Origin: Omphiscola glabra
Taxonomy: Eukaryota > Mollusca > Gastropoda > Lymnaeidae
Length of the DNA stretch: 64,000 bases
Assembly (NCBI GenBank): GCA_964017045.1
Contig: OZ024794.1
Location: 52,605,608 to 52,669,607, forward strand
Direction: 5' to 3'
Shown here: one piece after another, positions 47,701 to 59,700 of the stretch
Numbering within the stretch: position 1 is the first letter of the stretch
Layout: each line of letters begins with the position of its first letter
Made by a program: the position numbers and the translations under genes
Notes under the pieces: model-generated
Told to the model about the DNA's origin: nothing
Seen by the model: only the letters and a program-made list of their open reading frames with translations
Databases searched by the model: none

Positions 47701-50700
47701 GTAACTTGGTCATTAATTTTGCCACCCATAATTCCCAAAACATAAAGAATACACATCAAACATAATTCATACATAGTATTTGAAATGGAGCAAAAATTCC
47801 CCCCCTCCCACCTCTCCAAAAACATTACAGCCCAAGACCCCACCCCCCCAAAACAGTACAGCCCAGGAACCCCCCCCCCCCCAACTTTTTCCCCTTTTAC
47901 CCCTCACCAGTACTAGGCCTGGGTTTAACAATTTAAGCTTGAAAAAAATAAGCGCACAGAAAAAGTAAATTGTATTGTTTTAATCTTTGTGCTTTCTAAA
48001 ACTTTTAAAACAAAAATGTTTTCAGAATTCACAAAATAAGGTAATGTAGATATTTTATAAATCTTCCAAAAAAATGAGTTAAATTAGTCTACCCTGTTGA
48101 TCTGACTTTCAGTGCCATGATGTTTATTTTTTTTAAAGTTATAATTGATTTTAAATTCTGGTTTTATTCAACTAATACAATTTTGATTTGGTTGATTGTG
48201 TATGTATTTGATAAAAAATTATGTTGGAAGATTTTTTCTAAAAAAAAAAAAAGTACCTTTTATTTCTCTTATGAATACATTTTCTGATACAGTACTAAGT
48301 TAAAATTTTATATTAAAAACCTTGTCATGAAATAAATTTTTAAATTCCCAACAATAAGCTTCATTTGATTTTTTATATTTGTATTATTATTATAATTTCT
48401 CTTAAAATTTGGAATTTTTTAGAAAGTGTATTCCTTTAAATATTATTTTTTTAAAGATCTTTTAATTTTGGAAAAAACAACATCAAACTTTGTCACTGCC
48501 TCAAAAGTATTTTGTATATTGGCTACAAGTATTTAAGTTAACAACAATGAAATAATAAACTTAACATGTATGCCTTTGTTTCTAACTAACTTTAACAAAT
48601 CTGAAATGCTATATCACAACCTACAACAAAATTAATTAGATACAGTTATAAAATCTTCTTTGTTCACATTAAATATCTAAAACTTTGAATTTGTTCTTCC
48701 TCTGCAGCTTTCTTAACAGAATAATTGTCTTGCAGTTAATTAAGTGGCAAGCATCTAATAAGTTTTTAAATGACCCCTATCATCAGTATTTTTAAATTGT
48801 ATTTGAAACTATAAAAAAAAATTGACAAATATTAGAAAGTATATGTAGAAGAATTTAAACGATTGAATGGAACCTTTTGTCCAATGTTCTTTAATTAGTT
48901 TAGTAAGTAGCCTACCATAGCTTCCTCTACCCCTTAAATAGTTGATGCCTTATTTGAGGATAACATTTAAGGCTCTGTGTAAAGTTGTGTGTCAGAACAA
49001 TAATTTGTCTATTCTGTATATTATATCAAATGAAATAATTTTTCGTGTGGTCAAGGGCTAAGTGTAACATACTGCATTAAATACTTAACTCCTGGAAGAT
49101 CAACTAAAATTTTACAGATATAAAATCTGGCTAAATTTAAATATTCAAATAGATTTAAATGAGGCTAATTATGTTTTTCAGTGTATGACCACAAAATGTA
49201 TTATTAAAAACAGAACAATATGTGTAGCCTAATTTTTTCAAGTTACACGGTTGATTTATTTCAATTCTCAAAAAGATTTTAACCATGTAGCCTACTTAAA
49301 TATTAAGATGAAGAATTCAAAATATGTTCTTAAGCAGAAGATCTTAGCCATAGAAAATGCTAACCTACAATACTCTGAAAACATGATTTAACATTTTTAA
49401 ACTCAGAATTAAATCCAATAAACATCATGATAAATGCACAAAAAATATATGTGTTTGTAATCCCATGTGAGGTGGTAAATTAGTGTACCCAGAAACAATG
49501 CCATTTTGTGAACAATGAAATTTAATTGAACATTTTCAATTTTGCATATATTATAAATGCACCATATTTGTCTATGAATTTTATAATAGTACAATTTATT
49601 AAAAAATATTATTTTTGTTGTTTTTGTACCTACAGAAAAAGCAGCAGAAAGGATACACAAAGATTAATCAGCAACCTAAAAAAGAGGAAAAGAAGGAGAG
49701 ACAACGTCCCCAAGAAAATAGTAATTCCAAAACAACAAAAGAATTACTTGGACAACTTTATCAAGATAAAGAATATTTGGAAAAACTTTTTGATAGTAAG
49801 ATTAATTGATCAAATCTAAAGTGATCAAACAGAATTATTTTGTATTTATACTTTCACACCATTCAATTTGAATTACTATAAAAACTTTTATTATATTTCA
49901 AAAAATCTATAGTTAAAACTAAATGTCTTTTAAGAAATGGTTTTGTTTTTCTATTAATTTAAAACATGGTCTTAATTACCAGGTTTATCTAACAATAACA
50001 GTCGGACAGAAGAATTTATCAAGGGACGTGCCTGTGATGGATTGGAATATCTCAATAGCAGATCAGATTTCTGGCGACAGCAAAAGCCTATGTATGCACG
50101 AAAGCGAGATCAACAGTCAAGGTCAGCTAAGGGATCAGCAGGTCCTAGAGGGGTTGATCCAATGAAATATGTTCTTCAAAAATTAGAAGAAATCGATGAA
50201 GGTAGTCCCAATTTATGATTAGATTTAGATATATGGCTATTAGTAACTGTATTGAACTTTGAGGAGTTCATTAATAATTGTTAACCATTAAGAAAGACGA
50301 ATTAATTTAGTATTTAAAAGGTTCACAATCCCTAATTTGGCCTTTGCATAAATATATCAACATTTTCCAAAAGTACTAACAAAATCCAATTTTTGCTTTC
50401 CCAGCTCAGTCACAAGGAAGATACCAAGAAAGTTTGGATAAGTGCAAACACACATTAAAAAGAGTTGATAATATGCCTGAAGGCTCTCTCAAGAATAAAC
50501 CAGATGTTATAGCTAATTTATACAGTTCCATGGGAAATGCCTATTTAGAAATGGGCAAATATTCACAGGCTCTTGAATATCACAACAAGGATTTGAATAT
50601 TGCCAAAGACAAGTGAGCAACCTTTTCATCGCATAATGACTTCTAATTTTAACTTGTCAAATATATGTCAATAAGTGGAAACAGAAAGCATAGAATCTTC

Positions 50701-53700
50701 AAGAACAGTGGGTGAAGCATATCTACACTGGTGTGCACGTCAGCCTTCAGTGCCTCTGCTGGGATGCCATCCGGTCCTGCAGCCTTGCCATTTTAAAGTT
50801 GTTTGATGGCAATACGGATCTCTTCTTTGGTGGGTGCATTGCAGTCAATAGCCAGGTCAATGTCAGCTGGCTGAATATCTGGTGGGTTACTTGGCTCTGG
50901 CCTGTTTAGAAGTTCCTCAAAGTGTTCTTTCCATCTGGCTCTCTGTTGCTCCTCATTTGGTATGCTCTTACCATCTTTGTCCTTCACTGGTCTCTCTGGC
51001 TTCCTGAACTTTCCAGACAACTTCTTGATGGTAGCAAACAATTCCCGCATATTTCCTTGGTAGGCTGCTTCTTCTGCTTCTTTGGCAAGCATGTCTACAA
51101 AGTTCCTTTTGTCCATCTTAGCACTTTTCTTTACTTTCTTATTTGCCTCTGAGTACTCCTTTTGGAACCTAACTTTCTGCGCTCGTGTACGGCTGTTGTT
51201 AATTTCTGCCTTCTTCCCTTTTCTCTCTTCTATCACTTTCAATGTATCTGCTGTTATCCATTCTTTGTGTGTATGTTTCTTGTTTCCCAACACTTCCTGA
51301 CATGTTGATTTGACTGCTTTCTTTACTCCCTGCCACTTTCCATCGATCGTCTCGTCTCCTAGCAGTTCCTGTAGGACTTGGAACTTGTTGGACAGAGTGA
51401 TCCTGAACTCTTCCTGTTTGGCCTTATCTTTCAAGAGGGGGGTGTTGTAGCGCAACCTATATGATGTCTGCTCAGTGTAGTGCCTTTTCAGTTTTAGTCT
51501 CAGCCGGGCCACTAGAAGATGGTGGTCTGAGGCAACGTCAGCTCCTCTTCTGACACGTACATCTTGGAGAGATCGCCTGAATTTTTTCCCAATACACACA
51601 TGATCTATTTGGTTCATCGTTTGGAGGTCCGGTGAAACCCATGTGGCCTTGTGTATCCTCCTGTGTTGGAATAAGCTCCCGCCTATGACTAGATTTGTTG
51701 TGGCACATAGGTCGGCAAATCTTTCTCCGTTATCATTCATTTCTCCTATCCCCTGTCGCCCCATGGCTTCTTCATAGCCCGTGTTGTCACTGCCGATCTT
51801 GGCATTGAGATCTCCTATGAGGATGACAATGTTTCGCCTAGGGCGACCCTGGGTAATGGTAAGCAATCTGTTATAGAATTCATCTTTGTCTTCCTCCTCA
51901 CTTTCGTTTGTTGGTGCGTAGCACTGGATAACATCCAAATTGATTCTGTGTTTTTTGGTCCGAAAGGTTGCTGTGAGTATTCTAGGCCCATGCGCCTCCC
52001 ATCCAATGAGTGCTCCTTGGGCTGCCCTGGATATCATCAGGGCCACGCCCAGAGTGTGTGGTGCATCGTCACTCTCGTGCCATGAGGCTAGTCTCTTCTG
52101 TCCGCACCCGATCCATCTTGCCTCGCTGATTCCTAGTATGGCAAGGTTATAGTTCCTCATCTCAGCGGCTACTTGTGCAGTCTTTCCTGTCCTCCTACAT
52201 GGTGCGTACATTCCATGTTCCAATGGCGGTGGTGGTCCTGGTGGAGATGATGGTCGTTGGCCTAGTAGTTTCCAGATTCTGGCTTTCACTACTTGGCGTC
52301 ATGCATTCTGCGGCTGGGAATCTATCTTCTCCCAGGACCGTAAAGTCTTTTGTTGCTCTTGTCTACGTTTTTGTAACAAAGAGTTTTTACGCAGCAGAGT
52401 TGTTAGCCCTGCGCACAACCGTCTGGGGGGATGCCCCTCACAACTCTCCGGAGAGCTGCCCTTAATTTTGGGAAGGGTACCCTAGCCTTTGTGGTTTCGT
52501 CCACTCCCTGCAAGGCAGCAGGCTCTGATTTTGGTCCACCCTGGGTATTTGATTTCCCCAGTATCTACCATATCTGGTGGGCATTCCCCTATCCGCCACC
52601 TGGGGAGGCGCTTGATGGGAGATCAGAAACTCCACACGAGTACTTTTTTTTTTTTTTTAGAAAAAATCTTCCAACATAATTTTTTATCAAATACATACAC
52701 AATCAACCAAATCAAAATTGTATTAGTTGAATAAAACCAGAATTTAAAATCAATTATAACTTTAAAAAAAATAAACATCATGGCACTGAAAGTCAGATCA
52801 ACAGGGTAGACTAATTTAACTCATTTTTTTGGAAGATTTATAAAATATCTACATTACCTTATTTTGTGAATTCTGAAAACATTTTTGTTTTAAAAGTTTT
52901 AGAAAGCACAAAGATTAAAACAATACAATTTACTTTTTCTGTGCGCTTATTTTTTTCAAGCTTAAATTGTTAAACCCAGGCCTAGTACTGGTGAGGGGTA
53001 AAAGGGGAAAAAGTTGGGGGGGGGGGTTCCTGGGCTGTACTGTTTTGGGGGGGTGGGGTCTTGGGCTGTAATGTTTTGGAGAGGTGGGAGGGGGGGAATT
53101 TTTGCTCCATTTCATATACTATGTATGGATTATGTTTGATGTGTATTCTTTATGTTTTGGGAATTATGGGTGGCAAAATTAATGACCAAGTTACTGGGCT
53201 GTGGCCTACTATTATAAATTATCTTCAAAACTTTTTTTAAAAAAGATAGATTTGGAAAAAGCTTTAAGGCAATGATTCCCAATTTAATGATTGACTAAAA
53301 TGTTTACTACGCTATATGAAAGTCAATTCTTAAATTTGAACTATCTAAGATAGTTGAGACAAAATGTGAACAGTCTTTGGGTTTTTGTCCAGCATTTTGA
53401 CTTTTATATGGGTTGGAGTCTCAAGGGATTGTCAATTTTCAACAGGAAATCTACCAGAAGTCAAATAATAGACCTCTTTTTCGATATGTTATGTAAATGC
53501 TCCCTGGTAGGTTCGCGCGACCCTATTAAATGTGAGTGCACCAATGTGTTTTGGCATTCAAAGTTTTAATTACATCCCTAAAGTGTGTCATTGTTCACTG
53601 GCACATTTGGATGCTTTGTATTGTCCTTTGTCTTATGCTTTTTCATCAGGTTTTTCTTTGTCTTATATTTCTTGGAACTTTTACTTAGGATTTTCATCCA

Positions 53701-56700
53701 CTACTCCTTTTTTATACAACACTATAAGAACCAAAGAAAGGCTTTAACTCTTTACATTCCTTGAATTTTTCATGTTTTTCTTGAGATTTCTAGTGACCTC
53801 ACAAAAGAGTCAATAACTTTTAGAATCCATGTCTAAAATTCATGATGTTATACATATATTTGTGGGGAAATGCATGAGGTTTCTAAAAATGTTGGTTTTC
53901 AAACATATAGTGTCAACACTTAGAAGTTGTGAAAAAAATAATGCTTAAATTTTTTTATGAAAGTGTGTAAAAAAAAATTTGGTGATCAGATGCAAAGAAG
54001 GAAAAAAACAAACCACCTGAAATAATTTGATAAAATCTGTTTATTTAGAAATCAAATTCATATTTGTATGTCATATGCAAGATTTATAACATTTCATGAG
54101 CATTTGACCAAAATATAAATTATTTTGTAAAATGTGTAAAAAAGGGGAAATAATAAAAAAAAAACTAAAATTCACTGCACCACAAAGTATTCACAAAAAT
54201 TACAGATTATTATTATTTTACTTTTTAAAAATAATTACACATTTCACAAAGTAATAGAGAGTTTTAACTTCATGGTACCGTTACTCAGAAAGTTTCATTG
54301 TTTTTTTAAACAAAGATAATTTTACCATGTGCGACTTTTGATTTAGGATTTTATTTTCTTAGCATTCCTAATTTATAGCACACAGTAGAATGTCTTTTAA
54401 AATCAATGCATTTAGGATTAATTGCAAGTATTATATTGTATTTTGTGTTATTTACATTAGCGGCACTTGGAACATCATCACTTTTGGAAATCATGTAATG
54501 CTAAAATAATTTCCTCGGTGAAGTCAATTGATAGTTAAATGTTAAGTAGCTTCAGATCATCTATATCAAAGTTTTCTTTTGAAAAATCTTGAAGAGATTA
54601 TGGCTGGCAATATCAACAAAATTGAAAAAGGGGTTTGTCCAGTGCTGATCTCTTTACTTAGGTTGATATATCCATCTATCAACAGGTCAACACCACACAT
54701 GAATGAATTGTATGATTTCAAAATCTGATTTGACAATATTTGGTTTTCTCATCAATAATTGCATAGAAATACACAATCAGTTTTGGTCTCCTCACAAGGG
54801 AAAATCCATTTGCTGTCACATTATTTGAAATAAGTTAGGCTGTTTAATTTCCTCTCCACTGAACATTATATAAATTTTGTTATCTCTTATCCACCACATC
54901 ATATCACATTGCTTTGGTTTTTATCTTTATTTTCTTCTGATAAAATCTGAAGAGTTCACATTGCACAGTCTGTCCTCATTGTCTGCTTCAATATTAGAAA
55001 CTTTGAAGAAAGTCTTATTTGAAAAAATCTGCTTTTGGGAATAAGGCATGAGCCAAAAATTCATGGTAGTAATGAAAGATTGTTGAAGTTGATGAGTATT
55101 TTTGTACTCTTAGGACTTGAACAGTTGACATGCATATTAGTTGTCCTAGAAATTTGTAAAATTGTTATATTGTTATAACAAATCATAGTTGATGGAAGGT
55201 TGAGAAGGTCCCATGGTAGTTGAATAGGTGTATTTTTACAAATGTTTCAACCAAATCCATTGTGAAACATATCTTGAAAATCCTGAAACTTCGGGTGAAG
55301 ATTCACTGACTAATTGTATCCATGTTATGTTGCCATTTCTTCGCACAAATGTCAGCCTGGCTTTTTGGCTGGGAGAAACTTAGGATTGTGAACTGGTGGG
55401 TCATCATCTCAAACATCATACAACAAGTTTAGCCTGTGAATGTAAAAGAAGAACTAATATTATAGACTTATATGCAACTATTAGGGATGAAATGAATATC
55501 AAAATATATACTTCACTTAAATGTCCAGTTTTTAATACTTACAATATGGTCTACAAACCATTATGACAAAAAAATTAGTGTCAGATATTTACATTTTTTT
55601 TAACACACATAAATGTCAATTTTCATGTTCTTTAGGATTAAATATATCATAATAATCAGTGCCGACTGCATTGTTTACATTCCTTAGCAACAGTTTCTAA
55701 GAATAACGTCCTCTAAAATTAATTTTGTAAAAAAATATTCACAAATTTTACAATGATTTTATTTACGTAGATTCATGTAAAAATGGGTAGTAAATATCTC
55801 AATTATGATTAAAAACACAATTTAAACCGATACAATTTAAAAAAAAAAAATCTAAAAAAAAAAATTGAATGACGAAACACTCGATTACTAACCTTCTAGT
55901 TTTAGTGACTATAATAGGCTGTAAAGGAATATTCTCATCAAAATGCGAATCCGAATCACTAGATTCAGGTTCCCAACGATCTTCTCCAAAAGATTCAGAT
56001 TAAATTTGATCAATATTTTGGTCAGTAGTATTCATTATTTAAGATTTTGTGCTGCCGAGTCGACCAGCGTCTTGCACAAAATTTCGTAAAATGGCGACTG
56101 ACGCTTCGGCATGTCACGTGAACCTCGAACTCGCAAAAAACACAATTATTATTTAAACTCTTTAATTTTTTTATTTTTTTTTATTTTTCTTCCAAATGTA
56201 CGATAAAATAGATACAGAACACTTAAAAAAATAAAAAAGACAATATTTTATGAGCGAGAAAACCCGACGTATATAGTTATACGCTCTCTATAGTAGAGGA
56301 ATGAAAAGAGTTAATCCTCAAGACCTGCATTTCCTTGAGCTTAAAAACCCTTATATACATTCAAAACTGTCAGCTGGCTCATCTTCCCATCACATGGCTA
56401 CACATACATTTATATTGTGTTTATTTTTAATGTTTTATGTTTATTTAAAGGAAGAGTATATAAGATTGTTTCAAAATTGTTCTTTTTTTTATAACAAACC
56501 AGTTGCTGACAGTAGATTAAAAAGAGTTAGCAACAGTCTTTTGTTTAATTTTTCAAACACTATTACAAGCTAAGCCTATTTGTGAAAGAGTGTTGGCAGG
56601 GGAAAGGTTGGTAGGGAATGATAAAAAAAAATCGTTTTAGTTTACATAAAATCATATTTTGGGTTTTCTAGTTTTAAATAAAATATAAGCATTTCTGGCA

Positions 56701-59700
56701 TAAGTAGTGTTGTGCCTCATTTGCAAACCATTGTCAGTCCTAAAAAGTTTTCAAAAGGTTCAATTGGGTTGGTTTGTATTCAGGGACATTGAAGTTTGGG
56801 TTTGATGCAGGATTGGTCATCATCAGGAATTGGGTTTGGTTCAGACTTCAACAGAGTTCAGGTTTGATTTGATTCAGTCATCAGCAGAATTTGAGTTCAG
56901 TGTGTTTTAGTTCAGGTTTGGTGAGATTCCCATCTCTAGGTAAAAGCCTAGTGGTTACATCTGAGTTGTGCTGCCATGCATGACAAGTTTTGCTGTAAAG
57001 GTAGAAAGAAGCTCAAGTCTTATAAATAATTTTTTTTTAAATTTAGACATTTGAACATTTGTCACATGAGTAAACAGACACCAAATTAAATGTTTATAAG
57101 TAATTGACACATTACAAACCCAAACAAAAATTTAATTTGCTTTAAAACTGTGTAGACCCTACATTAACCTACACTGTATCAAGTTATGGTTAATTTATTT
57201 TTTTTAGATACAAATAATTACAAATTTAAATATAATGCATCAAATCCTAACTTTATTTATCTATTAAATTGCTTAATTTTCAGTCAATGTAGCAGAAAAT
57301 AATTCTAAATAGTAAAAGATTTGTTTTTTTCATTAACAGTGATCTTGAAGAAGCTGAATCGAGAGCACTTGATAATTTAGGAAGAACACATGCAAAAATG
57401 GGAGAATTTTCAGAAGCTATTGAAATGTTAGTTGTTTTTCTGTTTTCATATTTTTAAACCTATCATCTTGTCTATTTAACTACACTGTTAATACCTTATC
57501 TATTATATTATTTAAATAATTAAAATAGCCTTGTAACTCTTTAATTTTAGTTACTCCTTGAATACTTTGTAGTACCCATAATTCAGCTTATGTTGGAACA
57601 CAAGTTTCTTTTAGGGCACCCATTTATTTGGGGCAAAGCAACAAATGATTTAAAATACATGTGTTTATATTGCCAAACTGGGACACCATGCTGACTGATT
57701 TTTCACTCATAGTTGTATTTAGCTTAACCACACCTAGGTGCTCAGCTCCGACTAAACTGAACACTCTGTATTCATAATATATATAATATGTCTCTCTTTT
57801 TGTGTGCTTTAAAGTGCCCAAGAAGTATAAGCATTTCCTTCCTTAGCATCAATTGTATTAGTGCCCAATACTTCATATACCCTCTTTTATTTCACCAAGA
57901 AATTTAACTTTCATCCTTTACTGAATATCAAGATGGCAAAAGAAAGTACCTAAAAGTAAATCTCCCTTGGAGAGCACTTGGCTGTATCATGAAATTGGTC
58001 GCTGTCACCTAGAGATGGGAGAATACCAGGAAGCTAAGGAATATGGGGAGAAGTCTTTAGTTGCTGCCAAGGAAGCTGATGATTCAGGGTGGAAGCTCCA
58101 TTCTTTTGTGCTTGTAGCTCAATCAGAGGGTAGATACAATAAATAATATTACCTTTCAAATGTTTGCTTCTATTGTATACCCTTGGTAATTTTTTTTCAG
58201 ACCTGTAAAATTAAGTTCACCACAAAGCATGTTTTTATTTTTAAATTGGCGCTTTATTTCATCTCAAAACATTTTACTAAAACAGTCAGGAAATAAATAA
58301 GTAAATATAATGGCAAAATTGTAACATTTAAATCATAATATGAAAATATTGTTTTACCATTTCAGTCAAATGCGGAGAATATGAGGCAGCTTCAGACTCA
58401 TTTACACAAGCACTAGAACTAGCAGAAGATCAAAATGATAAAGCTGCACAGAATGCTATTAAAAAAGCCCTTGAAGAAGTAAGTTTGTAAGATGATTTCC
58501 ATACACCTGTATTTTTGTCTATGTTTTATGACACAGATAGAGCTTTATATATATACACATACTTAACGAGGGAGATAGATATAGGACTTTATAAGTATTT
58601 TAATTAATATCATTTCCACTTTAATTGCAGGTTAATGCGAAAATAGTCAAAAGAGATCAGGGAGGGGATGGGGATGAAGATGACCAACACAGTAGGCCTG
58701 CATCAGGAAACAAAGATTCAGATGTTGAAAAAAGAGATTCTGACAAGGAGGGAAGAAGTTCCCCATCAAGAAGTCCTAGTCCTAAAGGTTAGCTGCATAA
58801 ATAAAGACTATTAGAACTTAGAACCTGTATTGAATTCTAGGGATAAATAACTTATTAACGACAACTAAATTTCTAAAAATTTCAATCAAATCAACAAAAC
58901 GAGGATGAAAAATAAAATTTGGGTTAAATATTTTTAAAAAAAATTAAATTACTTTCAGGAAAAGACAAGAAAAAAGAAACTAAAGGTAAGAGAACTATTC
59001 AGATTTAAAAAATCTTATTTCAGGATTTAATTTACTTTAAGTATTTCTTGAGACATCTGCACAGAACATCCACCCAGTGACTGACTCTTGGTTTTACCAC
59101 TGTTTAAGATTTATTATTGTTGTTATTTTTCACTGTCTCATTTTCTCTCTCCTTTCCTCATGCTGACTAACTCTCATTGAACATACCTTGAACAGTCCTA
59201 ATTACAGACGTACTGTACAAATAAACGTATTTAATATATAAAAGACCAACCTCATGTTTAGCATTGATAAAGACCTATTTAAAAAAATTAATAAAAGTTC
59301 ATTTATTTCCTTATTTTATAAAGGAAAGCACAAAAAATAGTAAGAATGGTAAGAAATTCCTGATGTTTATGGTTGTAAGCCACTTCCCCTACCTCTTGAG
59401 TTTTTGCCCCTTTTAAAAATTATTTATTCAAAAAGCTCCAATAGTTATTCTTTCTTTCATTTGTGCTAGCAATTTTAAAAGAATCCTAATTTAAAAATGT
59501 AGTGAAGATATGTTATGTAAACTTTTTTTTTCATTTTCAATTCTTATTATTTTCCTCTGTGCTAATAATCTTTCTTTGTGACAAAGAAACACTTTTTATT
59601 TTTATCTTTCAATGAGATATTTATTATAAAATTAGTTTTATGCTATTAGATAAGTGTGTTTGAGGTTTTTTTTTCATCCTATACAAGCAAAGGGTTCATG

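Noticed and set aside
47780..47968. Proline-rich open frame, mirrored at 52930-53115
   Set aside because: It comes from C-rich tracts in both arms of the inverted repeat, with no splice sites or homology.
50922..52465. Several plus-strand frames over the second LINE
   Set aside because: They are shadows of the 498-codon minus-strand endonuclease frame, which has clear family motifs.
47557..53338. Reading the inverted repeat as terminal repeats of one large transposon (for example Maverick-like)
   Set aside because: The interior holds three conserved ODAD4 exons in place and an antisense LINE, with no transposon genes of that kind and no target duplication seen.
59319..59350. Candidate extra ODAD4 exon after ATAAAG at about 59323
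   Set aside because: In the required phase it meets TAG at once; the 59757-59897 exon keeps the frame instead.
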